Shown piece by piece: positions 43,262 through 51,962 of a stretch of 64,000 bases of DNA. The notes under the pieces are model-generated. The model was not told the DNA's origin. It saw only the letters and a program-made list of their open reading frames with translations, and did not search any database. This DNA comes from JAYRZB01 sp041916675 (GTDB lineage: Bacteria > Pseudomonadota > Alphaproteobacteria > Rhizobiales > Devosiaceae): assembly GCA_041916675.1 (NCBI GenBank), contig JAYRZB010000001.1:186001-250000 (forward strand), read 5' to 3'. Each line of letters opens with the position of its first letter. Within the stretch, counting starts at the first letter, position 1. Made by a program: the position numbers and the translations under genes.

Positions 43262-43284
43262 CATTGTCTTTTTCGCTTTGCCGA

Positions 43285-43629
43285 TCAGGCCGGCTTGTTG
43301 TCGTTCACCGGTTCGCCTTTGGTGCGGACGTCGGCGATCATGGCCCGCACAAGCTTGACCTTTACGCCGGTTGCAATCTCAACTTCGAGATCTTCACCTT
43401 CCACTGCCTTGGTCACCTTACCCACAATGCCGCCTGTGGTCACCACGGTGTCTCCGCGCTTGACGGCGGCCAGCATGGCCTGCTGAGCCTTTAGGCGCTT
43501 CTGCTGCGGACGGAAAATCAGGAGCCAGAAAATCACCACCAGCAGCAGAATCGGCATCAGGGAGGTGAAGATATCCATGGCTCCCCCGGTACCGGTTGCG
43601 GTCTGCGCATAAGCGGGGGTAACGAACAT
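43285..43629 (-). CDS. yajC: Preprotein translocase subunit YajC
   Basis: Small inner-membrane partner of SecDF. The product is 114 aa with one membrane segment (MPILLLVVIFWLLIFRPQQKR, about residues 25-45) ending in the hallmark FRPQQKR. A cytoplasmic SH3-like domain follows, with VKRGDTVVTTGGIVGKV. Located just upstream of secDF, as is usual. The opposite side is the divergent DUF815 ATPase gene. Confidence 0.94.
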   Translation of the reverse strand: MFVTPAYAQTATGTGGAMDIFTSLMPILLLVVIFWLLIFRPQQKRLKAQQAMLAAVKRGDTVVTTGGIVGKVTKAVEGEDLEVEIATGVKVKLVRAMIADVRTKGEPVNDNKPA

Positions 43630-43815
43630 ATAAAGGCTCCTTGCTGTCGACCCGAAAGTCGGCTTGTCAAAACGTTGCGCGTTATCCCATATAGAGCGCG
43701 AACGGCGGCTCGGACAGGTCTGGCTGGCCGAAAATCGCGCGGACTATACAGGCGGCCCCAGGTGATTGCAAAGGCAAACCGAGTGCCCCAAAACGGCCCG
43801 GAACCGGAGCTCTCG

Positions 43816-44685
43816 ATGACCAAAAAGGCCTCGCTGGAACTGATTGCGGCCACGCTCGTCCGCATCGCCGATGCGCTTGCCAAACCTGCCATGGCGCCCG
43901 GCGCGGGGCTCGGTGAGGCCAATGCCTATCACTGGGATGCAGGCGAGCAGCGCCTATTGCCCGTGAGCAAGGTTTCGCGCGTTCCCTTGGCGCTTTTGCA
44001 GGGCATCGACAACGTGCGCGAAATCCTGCTGCAGAACACCCTTCAATTCGCGCGCGGCCATGGTTCCAACAATGCGCTGCTCTGGGGCGCGCGCGGCATG
44101 GGCAAATCGTCACTGGTCAAGGCGGTGCACGCCCATGTCGGCGCGCTTGCCGAACCTGGCCTGCGCCGCCTGATCCTGATCGAAATCGCTCGCGAGGACA
44201 TCGAATCCCTGCCCGCCCTCATGCGCGCCATCCGCGACGTCGAAGCACAGATTATCGTATTCTGCGACGACCTCAGTTTTGACGGTGACGAGACCAGTTA
44301 CAAGTCGCTCAAGACCATCCTCGATGGTGGCATCGAGGGCAGACCGGACAACGTGGCGTTCTACGCCACCTCCAACCGTCGCCACCTGATGCCGCGCGAC
44401 ATGATCGACAACGAGCGCGCAACCGCCATCAATCCCGGCGAGGCCATCGAGGAGAAAGTATCGCTTTCCGATCGCTTCGGTCTCTGGCTCGGCTTCCACA
44501 ATTGCGACCAGCCCACCTATCTTGCCATGGTCGAGAGGTATCTTGAGCATTATGGCATCGAGATGAGCGCTGAGGAGGTGCGAGCCCGTGCCGTTGAGTG
44601 GGCCGCCACGCGCGGCGCCCGCTCTGGCCGTGTTGCCATCCAACTGGTGCGCAACATCGCCGGTGAATTGGGCAAGTCGGTCTAA
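43816..44685 (+). CDS. DUF815 family AAA-type ATPase
   Basis: P-loop ATPase of 289 aa in the DUF815 family. Walker A is GARGMGKSS (91-99) and Walker B is IIVFCDDLSFD (146-156). The block TSNRRHLMPRDM, diagnostic of the family, lies near residue 190, and SLSDRFGLWLGFHNCDQPTYLAMV follows. Function is not established; the fold belongs to the extended AAA+ group and the protein is soluble. ATG 43816 has a GGAG box 6 nt upstream; the longer frame from 43675 overlaps the yajC leader. In related genomes this gene lies in the same yajC-LytM neighbourhood. Confidence 0.86.
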   Translation: MTKKASLELIAATLVRIADALAKPAMAPGAGLGEANAYHWDAGEQRLLPVSKVSRVPLALLQGIDNVREILLQNTLQFARGHGSNNALLWGARGMGKSSLVKAVHAHVGALAEPGLRRLILIEIAREDIESLPALMRAIRDVEAQIIVFCDDLSFDGDETSYKSLKTILDGGIEGRPDNVAFYATSNRRHLMPRDMIDNERATAINPGEAIEEKVSLSDRFGLWLGFHNCDQPTYLAMVERYLEHYGIEMSAEEVRARAVEWAATRGARSGRVAIQLVRNIAGELGKSV

Positions 44686-44701
44686 CCCCAGAAACACCGA
44701 A

Positions 44702-44727
44702 CCCCCGACCCATTTCTGGATCGGGGG
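44702..44727. terminator. Hairpin between convergent genes
   Basis: CCCCCGA (44702-44708) pairs with TCGGGGG (44721-44727), with a 12-nt loop, between the DUF815 ATPase gene and the LytM lipoprotein gene. No clear T-run, so only a moderate terminator candidate. Confidence 0.45.
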
Positions 44728-44759
44728 ATCAGCGTTGAGCAGTCTCTGCGTAAGACTGG

Positions 44760-45971
44760 CTAGCTGGCAAGCAGCGGCACCGGATCGACCGGCGTAGCGC
44801 CCTTGCGCAATTCAAAGTGAAGCTGGGGACGGCTGACCGAACCGGTCATCCCGGCAGAACCGATATTGTCGCCGCGATTGACGACGTCGCCCTTGCTTAC
44901 GCTCATGCCCTTGAGATGGGCATAGGCCGAGACGTAGCCGTTGGCGTGCCGGATCAGCACCAGGTTGCCGTAGCCTTCAACACCGGAACCCACATAGATC
45001 ACGGTGCCGTTTTCGGCCGCGCGTACCGATGCGCCTTCAGGCGCTTCGATATTGATGCCCGTGCCCTTGGAGCTGGCAAAGTCGGTGATCACCTTGCCGC
45101 TGACGGGCCAGCGGAACTTCTCAGCCCCCGACATCTTCGGTTCCTGCAGCGGCACAGCTGCGGGCTTGGTCGGCACCGCTGCCACTTCCACCGGCTTCTG
45201 ACCGGCGGGCGTGACTGCAGTATTGGATTGCAGCAGCGCCGGGTCGGTGATGGCGGCAGTGCTCGTCGGTGCGGGTGCCTGCTGCGGCAGCGGGCTCTGG
45301 GTCGCTGCTTCAGTTACAGGCTTGGCGCCTGCCTTGGCTGCGAGCAGGTCCGGGCGCCCCGGGATAACAATCTTCTGGCCCACGAAAATCTTGTCGGGCG
45401 ACGAGAAGCCGTTGGCCTGGACGATGGCCTGTGCGGTCACGTCGTAGCGACGGGCGATCGTATAGAGCGATTCACCGCTCTCGATCACGTGGACATAAGC
45501 ATTGGAGGGCACGACGGCCAGGTTCGGCGTGGCGGTCTGTGCATTGCCCAGCGCGACGGCCTGGGTACCGGCCGGAACCGGGGCAAGAGATTGCGGTGCG
45601 GGCATGGCTTGCTGGCTTCCCATGGAGGATGATGACGAAAGGACGGGCAGGTTTTCACTCGAGACCGATGTCATCGGGCCCTGATTGAACTGCGCAGGCG
45701 GAAGGTTCTGGACAGGCATCATCCCGCCACCGCCAACATTGGCGGGGGGAATGAACTGGCCGGTAGCCACGCGTTGCGAGGAGTTCAGTGTGGTCGGCAT
45801 GGGCTGGCTGAGATTGCCAGAACCATTGCCTCCGATTGACCCGGTCGTCGTAGGATCACCGAAGGCGTGAGATCCGAGGGTCGTACATCCAGAAAGGGCG
45901 ATACCGGCCATTACTATGGCGGTGATCGCAGCCGTGCTTTTCAGCGCTAGGCGGGGTACGCGATTACTCAT
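44760..45971 (-). CDS. LysM-LytM (M23) envelope lipoprotein, NlpD/DipM-like
   Basis: Lipoprotein of about 403 aa. The signal peptide ends in the lipobox ALSGC (Cys about residue 28). A low-complexity Gly/Pro/Gln region comes next, then one LysM domain (YVHVIESGESLYTIARRYDV ... IFVGQKIVIPG), a Pro/Ala-rich linker and a C-terminal LytM domain. In the LytM domain the first metal motif HxxxD is replaced by GTGIN and the later HxH by AYAH, while LHFELR is kept. It therefore looks like a non-hydrolytic amidase activator (NlpD or DipM class) for cell separation. ATG 45983, four codons upstream, is an alternative start. Followed by a convergent ATPase gene. Confidence 0.88.
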   Translation of the reverse strand: MSNRVPRLALKSTAAITAIVMAGIALSGCTTLGSHAFGDPTTTGSIGGNGSGNLSQPMPTTLNSSQRVATGQFIPPANVGGGGMMPVQNLPPAQFNQGPMTSVSSENLPVLSSSSSMGSQQAMPAPQSLAPVPAGTQAVALGNAQTATPNLAVVPSNAYVHVIESGESLYTIARRYDVTAQAIVQANGFSSPDKIFVGQKIVIPGRPDLLAAKAGAKPVTEAATQSPLPQQAPAPTSTAAITDPALLQSNTAVTPAGQKPVEVAAVPTKPAAVPLQEPKMSGAEKFRWPVSGKVITDFASSKGTGINIEAPEGASVRAAENGTVIYVGSGVEGYGNLVLIRHANGYVSAYAHLKGMSVSKGDVVNRGDNIGSAGMTGSVSRPQLHFELRKGATPVDPVPLLAS

Positions 45972-46037
45972 GGAACAACTCATACGCAGGTACTCAACGA
46001 CCCCAACACTAGGGCGTTAAGGTAAAGATGAGTTTAA

Positions 46038-46114
46038 ATTTGCTGCGATTTGCAGCAAATCCGCATGGGCTAGTTTGGGAAACAGTAAGGTTACCGCGCG
46101 CGACCAGAGCGCGC
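46038..46114 (-). terminator. Two hairpins downstream of surE
   Basis: In mRNA direction, GCGCGC/GCGCGC with a 7-nt loop (46096-46114) is followed by a 9-bp perfect stem ATTTGCTGC/GCAGCAAAT with a GATTT loop (46038-46060) and an A/T-rich stretch. They probably end the tat-serS-surE transcript before the LytM lipoprotein gene. Confidence 0.5.
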
Positions 46115-46142
46115 AGAGCCCCCTGCGCTGACCATCGCCGTC

Positions 46143-46919
46143 CTAAAGCTTGATTTTTCCATCCAGACGCCGCGCTGTATCGAGGTCCGTCTGCATCAGG
46201 CTCAATGGCGTGATCGTAATGGCCTTGTCGTGGTGCAGCAGATGAAAGTCGCTATCTGGATCAAGCGGCAACGGCGTTTCGGGAATCGCGATGAAGAATT
46301 TCCCGGCATTGTCACTGGGAAAATACCGCATGGGCGACACTGAAAATCGCTGGTGTGGCACAACGCGGATGTCAGTCACCTTGTCCGGTTCAGCGACCGG
46401 GAAGTTGACATTGTAGTAGGTGTGGCTGCCCGAGTGCATCCTGTGTATCTGCTGCACGACCGATGCGCCGTGGCGGCGGGCAACACTCCAGTCGGCCTCA
46501 TGGCCCTTTTCATAGTCGACGGCCTGGCTCATACCGATGCCCAGTACGCCCTGCATCGCCGCTTCGCGCGCACCGGCCGCCGTGCCCGAGCAGTGGATGA
46601 TATCCCCCAGGTTCTGCCCGTTGTTGACGCCGGACAGCACGATATCCGGCAAACGATCCCTGAGCAGGTATGTGCAGCCGGCGACCACGCAATCGGCCGG
46701 CGATCCGCCGCGCACAGCAAACAGCTGCGGTGCGTGCTGTATGAAGCTCAACTCATGGCCAAACGAGAAGCGGTGCCCCACCCCACTCTGGTTCCCATCG
46801 GGGGCCACCACCCAGACATCGTCGGTAAGCTCCGCCGCAATCTCGCGCATCACAGCAATGCCGGGTGCGTCGAAACCATCATCGTTGGTAATCAGGATGC
46901 GCAGTGGCTTTGTGCTCAC
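46143..46919 (-). CDS. surE: 5'/3'-nucleotidase SurE
   Basis: Metal-dependent nucleoside monophosphatase (survival protein E). The product is 258 aa. The N-terminal metal motif ITNDDGFDAPGI (9-20) includes the paired Asp. VVAPDGNQSGVGH and LSGVNNGQNLGDIIHCSGTA complete the active site. Translation starts at a GTG that overlaps the serS stop (GTGA). In many related genomes pcm (protein isoaspartate methyltransferase) follows surE; here a 171-bp gap with hairpins follows instead. Confidence 0.95.
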   Translation of the reverse strand: MSTKPLRILITNDDGFDAPGIAVMREIAAELTDDVWVVAPDGNQSGVGHRFSFGHELSFIQHAPQLFAVRGGSPADCVVAGCTYLLRDRLPDIVLSGVNNGQNLGDIIHCSGTAAGAREAAMQGVLGIGMSQAVDYEKGHEADWSVARRHGASVVQQIHRMHSGSHTYYNVNFPVAEPDKVTDIRVVPHQRFSVSPMRYFPSDNAGKFFIAIPETPLPLDPDSDFHLLHHDKAITITPLSLMQTDLDTARRLDGKIKL

Positions 46920-48241
46920 GAACGGCCGCCGATCGACTTGAGGCCACCCATATATGGCTGCAGCACATCCGGTACTGCAATCGAGCCATCCAGCTGCTGA
47001 TAGTTTTCCATCACCGCGATCAGGGCCCGTCCCACCGCCGTGCCCGAACCGTTCAAGGTGTGCACAAAGCGCGGCTTGCCATCTTCAGCGCTGCGATAGC
47101 GCGCGTCCATGCGCCGGGCCTGAAAGTCTCCGCACACCGAGCACGACGAGATTTCCCGGTAGGTATCCTGCCCCGGCAGCCACACTTCGAGATCATAGGT
47201 CTTTTGCGCGCCGAACCCGGTGTCACCGCTGCACAGTTTCATCACCCGGTAGTGCAGCCCGAGCTTGGTCAGCACCGCCTCGGCGCAAGCCAGCATCCGT
47301 TCGTGTTCATCGGCAGAAGTTTCGGCCGTGGTGATCGAAACCATCTCCACTTTGTTGAACTGGTGCTGGCGCAGCATGCCGCGCGTGTCGCGCCCGGCCG
47401 AACCGGCCTCAGAGCGGAAGCACGGTGTCAGCGCCGTCAGGCGCAGCGGCAGTTCCTTTTCATCGAGCAGGCTCTCGCGCACCAGATTGGTCAGCGGCAC
47501 TTCCGCCGTCGGGATCAGCCCGAGGCGCCCGTCACCCTTGGGGACGAAGAACAAATCTTCCTCGAATTTGGGCAACTGGTTCGTACCGAACAGCGCTTCA
47601 TCGCGCACCAGCAGGGGCGGTTGCACTTCGGTATAGCCATGCTCATTGGTGTGCAGATCGAGCATGAACTGCCCCAGCGCGCGCTCGAGCCGGGCCACCT
47701 GCCCCTTGAGCACCACAAAGCGCGAACCGGACAATTTGGCCGCTGCTTCGAAGTCCATCAGGCCCATGGCTTCGCCAAGCTCAAAATGCTCCTTCGGCGC
47801 AAAGCCTAGGTTCGGCTTGGCCGGTCGCGCCTTGGCAGCGGTCGCTGCCGTGCCATTGCCGCCGTAATACTCGACATTTCCGTGCTCATCCTTTCCGGGC
47901 GGCACGTCGCTGGAGAGGATATTGGGGATCACCGACAGCGCCGTGCGCAGTTCTGCCTCAACCGCGCGCTCTTCGGCCTCGCCCGAGGTAATGGTCTCCT
48001 TGAGCGTTGCCACCTCGGCCATTAGGGCTTGCGCCCGGGCTTCATCCTTCTGCGCCTTGACCTGGCCGATCAGCTTGGAGGCAGCATTGCGCTTCTCCTG
48101 CGCTTCGTTGAGCGTCACGATGATGCTGCGGCGCCGGTCATCGATGGCCAGCAGCTCCGCTGCCTTGGGCGCGAGGCCTCGGCTGGCCAGCGCTGCATCG
48201 AAAGCTTCGGGGTTGGCGCGAATGATCTTGATGTCGAACAT
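46916..48241 (-). CDS. serS: Seryl-tRNA synthetase
   Basis: Charges tRNA-Ser, including the tRNA-Ser(UGA) encoded in this window. The product is 441 aa. It starts MFDIKIIRANPEAFD, has the N-terminal tRNA-binding coiled-coil arm (about 35-105), and the class II core with PTAEVPLTNL, motif 2 LTPCFRSEAGSAGRDTRGM (about 260-278) and motif 3 NGSGTAVGRALIAVMENYQ near the end. Coupled to surE. Separated by 69 nt from tatC, with a GGCC-rich inverted repeat in the gap. Confidence 0.97.
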   Translation of the reverse strand: MFDIKIIRANPEAFDAALASRGLAPKAAELLAIDDRRRSIIVTLNEAQEKRNAASKLIGQVKAQKDEARAQALMAEVATLKETITSGEAEERAVEAELRTALSVIPNILSSDVPPGKDEHGNVEYYGGNGTAATAAKARPAKPNLGFAPKEHFELGEAMGLMDFEAAAKLSGSRFVVLKGQVARLERALGQFMLDLHTNEHGYTEVQPPLLVRDEALFGTNQLPKFEEDLFFVPKGDGRLGLIPTAEVPLTNLVRESLLDEKELPLRLTALTPCFRSEAGSAGRDTRGMLRQHQFNKVEMVSITTAETSADEHERMLACAEAVLTKLGLHYRVMKLCSGDTGFGAQKTYDLEVWLPGQDTYREISSCSVCGDFQARRMDARYRSAEDGKPRFVHTLNGSGTAVGRALIAVMENYQQLDGSIAVPDVLQPYMGGLKSIGGRS

Positions 48242-48310
48242 GGCACGATCTGGCCCCAGGGGCCGGCCTCTGTATTGGGGGCTCGGCTCCGTCTCGGGGA
48301 GGCGCGTGCC

Positions 48311-49123
48311 CTAGTTGGATTGTTCTGCGGCTTCAGCGGCTTCCCGGGCGCGCCGCGAGCGTTCCACCCAGCGCACTGACAGGATCGAGACTTCGTAAAG
48401 AAGGTACATCGGCAGGGCAAGACCGATCTGGGAGATCGGGTCCGGCGGGGTGATGAATGCCGCTACCGCCAGAATGCCGACAATGGCATATCTCCGCCCC
48501 TTTTTCAGGTGACCCACATTGATCAGGTCGATCTGGGCCAAGAGCGTCAATACCACCGGCAGCTGGAAGCATACACCAAACGCAATGATCAGCGTTGTGG
48601 CCAGCCCCAGATATTCGCTGACGCTGACGAGCATCTTGATTTCTTCGGTCTGCATGCCAGCGAAGAAATGCAGCGCCATCGGCAGCACAGCGAAATAAAC
48701 CATCGCCGCACCCATGATGAAGAACACCGGCGTAGCTACCAGATAGGGCAGAAACGCCTTGCGTTCCTTCTTGTAGAGTCCGGGCGCCACGAACATGTAG
48801 ATCTGTGTGGCTATGATCGGGAAGCCGAGGAAGATGGCTCCAAACAATGACAGATTGAGCTGTGTGAAGAAGAATTCCTGCGGAGCAGTGTAGATCAGCT
48901 CAAGATCAGCCGGATTTTCGAGCGCCCGACGATAGGGCACGAGCAGGATATCGAAGATCTTGCTGGCGAACACGAAGCAGCCGATCATCAGAACGACGAC
49001 TGCGACCACCGAATAAATCAGCCGCTTGCGCAGCTCGATCAGGTGGTCAAGCAACGGCGCTTCGCTACCAGCGAGTTCATCGACGTCCTGATCAGGGCCC
49101 GGAAGCTTGGCTTGTTCGGCCAT
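48311..49123 (-). CDS. tatC: Twin-arginine translocase subunit TatC
   Basis: Core receptor of the Tat pathway that recognises twin-arginine signal peptides. The product is 270 aa with six membrane helices. The N-terminal LLDHLIELRKRLIYS (25-39) carries the conserved ExRxR-like segment, FFTQLNLSLFGAIFLGFP is the conserved loop, and PVFFIMGAAMVYFAVLP and ITPPDPISQIGLALPMYLLYE complete the pattern. It starts 4 nt upstream of nothing but tatB's stop, so tatA-tatB-tatC form one unit. Confidence 0.95.
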   Translation of the reverse strand: MAEQAKLPGPDQDVDELAGSEAPLLDHLIELRKRLIYSVVAVVVLMIGCFVFASKIFDILLVPYRRALENPADLELIYTAPQEFFFTQLNLSLFGAIFLGFPIIATQIYMFVAPGLYKKERKAFLPYLVATPVFFIMGAAMVYFAVLPMALHFFAGMQTEEIKMLVSVSEYLGLATTLIIAFGVCFQLPVVLTLLAQIDLINVGHLKKGRRYAIVGILAVAAFITPPDPISQIGLALPMYLLYEVSILSVRWVERSRRAREAAEAAEQSN

Positions 49124-49126
49124 GGT

Positions 49127-49840
49127 CTAGCCCTTCTCCGCGCGAGGTTTGGCCGGCGCTTTTTTTGCCGGGACCTTCGTTACAACCGGATCTGCTGGCT
49201 TGGGTGTTTCAGCAACCTTGGCAGGCTTTTTCGCCGCCTTGACCGTCTTCGCAGGGGGCACGGCCTCAGCCGGTGCCGGGCTCGGCTCAGCAGCCTTTTG
49301 AGCCTGAGGCTTTCTGGCCGCTGGCTTCTTTGCCGCAACAGTTGGTTCGGCATCAATGGGTGCTAGGTCGGCGCGAGCCACTGGCGCGGTCGGCACCGGC
49401 TTGGCCTTGGCGACGCGCTTGGGTTTAGCGGCCACCGATGCAACGGGTGGGGTAACGGCAGCAGCAGCGGTCGCCGCTTCCTTGGCCTGCGTCATGCCCA
49501 CCGCCTTCTGGATGGAGTCATAGACACTTTCCACCTTGGGGTCGGTGGGCTTCAGCACACCGGTCGGCTGCACCGTCCCATCCTTGGACATTGCATTGAA
49601 TTCCTTGGCGATTTCCGCCCCGGTCTGCTTCAATGGCTCGGTGATGGATTTGCGCAGGTCGCGCACCTGATCAAGGCCGGTGGTCTTGTTGATTTCGCGC
49701 TGGAACTCGTTGCCCATGCGCCGGACGGTGCCGATCACCTTGCCAAGCCGCTGCATCATCACCGGCAAGTCCTTCGGCCCGATCACGATCAACGCGACCA
49801 CGCCAATGACGAGCATCTCCGTCCAGCCCACACCGAGCAT
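49127..49840 (-). CDS. tatB: Twin-arginine translocase subunit TatB with long Lys/Ala/Pro tail
   Basis: Partner of TatC in substrate binding. The product is 237 aa. The N-terminal membrane helix and hinge read VGWTEMLVIGVVALIVIGPKDLP (4-26), with the conserved Glu8 and Gly-Pro hinge, followed by the amphipathic helix VIGTVRRMGNEFQREI. From about residue 120 the protein is a low-complexity Ala/Pro/Lys tail, longer than in E. coli TatB (171 aa) but common in alphaproteobacteria. It follows tatA by 44 nt. Confidence 0.92.
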   Translation of the reverse strand: MLGVGWTEMLVIGVVALIVIGPKDLPVMMQRLGKVIGTVRRMGNEFQREINKTTGLDQVRDLRKSITEPLKQTGAEIAKEFNAMSKDGTVQPTGVLKPTDPKVESVYDSIQKAVGMTQAKEAATAAAAVTPPVASVAAKPKRVAKAKPVPTAPVARADLAPIDAEPTVAAKKPAARKPQAQKAAEPSPAPAEAVPPAKTVKAAKKPAKVAETPKPADPVVTKVPAKKAPAKPRAEKG

Positions 49841-49884
49841 CTGGTATTATCCCCTAACCGGCGACTATGCCGGCAAACGCCCTA

Positions 49885-50097
49885 TCAGGCGTCCTTGCTG
49901 CGGTCGGTTTCGCGGGCGTCAACCTGATTGGCGGTCTCGACGCGTGGCGCAGGCTTGTCTTCGTCCTTCATGCCCTTCTGGAAGGCTTTGATGCCGGAGG
50001 CGACCTCGCCCATCATGCCGGAAATCTTGCCACGGCCGAAAAGCAGCACAACCACCACTGCAACGACGATGACACCCCAAATCCCTGGTGCGTGCAT
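49885..50097 (-). CDS. tatA: Twin-arginine translocase subunit TatA
   Basis: Pore-forming Tat subunit. The product is 70 aa: a short N-terminus, one membrane helix (IWGVIVVAVVVVLLFGRGKI, residues 6-25) with the FGRGKI hinge, then an amphipathic helix GMMGEVASGIKAFQKGMKD and a charged tail. It lies just upstream of tatB and tatC. The 48-nt gap to the ABC ATPase gene on its other side separates it from scpB. Confidence 0.92.
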   Translation of the reverse strand: MHAPGIWGVIVVAVVVVLLFGRGKISGMMGEVASGIKAFQKGMKDEDKPAPRVETANQVDARETDRSKDA

Positions 50098-50145
50098 TTG
50101 CTTCTCCTCGCGCTCAACACTCTACATCTACCTGAAGAGATAGGT

Positions 50146-51249
50146 TCAAACTTGGTCAAACACAAGAACGTGTTGCGTATCAAGCGTCAGGAACACATCA
50201 CGTCCCAACACGAAATCGGGACTGGAGCGTTTGCGCAGTCCGAGGGGCCTGTCGATCCCTGCCACCTGCACTTCACATATGTCCACGCCAATGGCGTCGC
50301 GCTTGGCCACAATGCGCCCGGGCACCCCCGTACCAGTCACCGCCATATCGACAACCCCAACGGGCCGGATGGCGACGATCACTTTTTGCCCGTCCGCCCG
50401 GCCCGGCGCAGGAACCGGCCCGAACGGGGTGTCGGCCATCCCATTTTGCACCACAGTGGCGATCTCGCTCAGCGGTGAGAAAAACCGTGCCGCATTCAGG
50501 TCGATGGGTGAACGGTAGATGGCAATGGCAGAATCGATCTGCGCAATGCGCCCCTTGCGCAACAGCGCGATCCGGTCGCCGAGCACCATCGCTTCCTCGG
50601 GGTCATGCGTCACTATGACCGTGGTCGCCCGCGTCTCGCGGAGTACCGCCAGCGTCTCGCTACGCACCGACTCACGAAGGCGCGCATCGAGGCTGGAGAA
50701 GGGCTCGTCGAGCATGATGATACCCGGCCGCGGAGCAATTGCCCGCGCCAGTGCCAGCCGCTGCTGCTGACCACCCGAAAGCATGTGGGGGTAGTCATTC
50801 TCGCGATCATCCAGCCCCACGCGTTTCAGCGACACACGCGCCTGCGGCAGCGCCGCTGCCCTTCCCAGCTTGCGCAGCCCGAACAACACGTTCTGCAGAA
50901 CCGTCAGGTGCGGGAACAACGCAAAATCCTGGAACATCATGCCAATGCCGCGTCGATCCGGCGGCACCTGGATCGCGGGGCTCGACATCACTTCACCATT
51001 GATGCGCACGGCGCCGCCATCGACCGGCTGAATACCCGCTGCAACGCGCAGCGCCGTTGATTTGCCCGATCCGGATTCCCCGAGCAAACAAACGATCTCA
51101 CCGGGGCGCAACGCCAGGTCGAACTTATCGAGCACCGGCCGTCCGCCGAGCATCACATCGACGCCCTCAAATGTCAGCGCCCCGGCAAAGCTGACGCCAG
51201 CGGTGCCACGCGGGCCCCAGTCTTCGATGAATTCATTCGTATCGGTCAT
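50146..51249 (-). CDS. ABC transporter ATP-binding protein (FbpC/PotA-like), orphan
   Basis: ATPase of 367 aa of the importer type. Walker A is GESGSGKST (about 56-64), the signature LSGGQQQRLALARA (about 158-171), Walker B IIMLDEPFSSLD, and the H-loop VIVTHDPEEA. From about residue 270 a C-terminal TOBE-like regulatory domain follows, which places it with FbpC (iron), PotA (polyamine) or MalK-like proteins. Most unusual is the context: no permease or binding-protein gene is adjacent, and its ATG overlaps the scpB stop (ATGA), inserting it between scpB and tatA. The substrate cannot be told; it could energise a transporter encoded elsewhere. Confidence 0.85.
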   Translation of the reverse strand: MTDTNEFIEDWGPRGTAGVSFAGALTFEGVDVMLGGRPVLDKFDLALRPGEIVCLLGESGSGKSTALRVAAGIQPVDGGAVRINGEVMSSPAIQVPPDRRGIGMMFQDFALFPHLTVLQNVLFGLRKLGRAAALPQARVSLKRVGLDDRENDYPHMLSGGQQQRLALARAIAPRPGIIMLDEPFSSLDARLRESVRSETLAVLRETRATTVIVTHDPEEAMVLGDRIALLRKGRIAQIDSAIAIYRSPIDLNAARFFSPLSEIATVVQNGMADTPFGPVPAPGRADGQKVIVAIRPVGVVDMAVTGTGVPGRIVAKRDAIGVDICEVQVAGIDRPLGLRKRSSPDFVLGRDVFLTLDTQHVLVFDQV

Positions 51250-51959
51250 GCGTCGTCCAGATCGCCTGCATCTGCGGCTTCACCCGGATCATCAGGATCG
51301 AGCGGGTCCTCGTCATCACGCAGCGGCCCGTCGAAGGGAAGCGGTATCTGCAAGGTGGGTGGCAGGCGGCTCGACAGCAAGCCGGCGCCCTTCAATTCCT
51401 CAAGCCCGGGCAGGTCCGACAGGCTCTCAAGCCCGAAATGATCGAGAAAGCCGTCTGTTGTGCCGTAGGTTACCGGTCGGCCGGGAGTCCGCCGTCGCCC
51501 GCGCATGCGCACCCAGCCCGCTTCCATCAGCAGGTCCAGCGTACCCTTCCCCGTCTGCACCCCGCGCACCTCTTCAATTTCGGCGCGGGTCGTCGGCTGG
51601 TGAAAGGCGATGATGGCCAGCGTTTCGAGCGCAGCGCGCGACAGCGCCCTGCTCTCCACCTCATCGCGTCGCAATAGGAATCCGAGGTCTTCCGCCGTGC
51701 GGAAAGCCCATTTGTCGCCGCGGCGGACGAGGTTTACACCACGCGAGGCATATCGCTCCTGCAGGGCCTCAAGCAAAGCGACGATATTGGCGCCCTCGCC
51801 CAGAAATCCGGCCATGTCGGATGGCGATAGCGGCTCCGCCGAGGCGAACAACAGCGCTTCGATCACCCGAAGGTTGCGCTCATCATTCTCGAAACGCTCA
51901 CCATCCATCACCGTGATGGCGTCTTCGGCATCGTCTGCGATCTCAGATGTGTCAGCCAT
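51246..51959 (-). CDS. scpB: Segregation and condensation protein B
   Basis: Kleisin-associated winged-helix subunit of the SMC-ScpAB condensin. The product is 237 aa. Family features are VIEALLFASAEPLS (about 30-43), AALETLAIIAFHQPTTRAEIEEVRG (about 115-139) with the ETLAIIAYxQPxTRxEIExIRG pattern, GRPVTYGTTDGFLDHFGLESL, and an acidic C-terminal tail rich in Asp. It follows scpA by a 3-nt gap. Its stop overlaps the start of the ABC ATPase gene. Confidence 0.94.
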   Translation of the reverse strand: MADTSEIADDAEDAITVMDGERFENDERNLRVIEALLFASAEPLSPSDMAGFLGEGANIVALLEALQERYASRGVNLVRRGDKWAFRTAEDLGFLLRRDEVESRALSRAALETLAIIAFHQPTTRAEIEEVRGVQTGKGTLDLLMEAGWVRMRGRRRTPGRPVTYGTTDGFLDHFGLESLSDLPGLEELKGAGLLSSRLPPTLQIPLPFDGPLRDDEDPLDPDDPGEAADAGDLDDA

Positions 51960-51962
51960 CGG

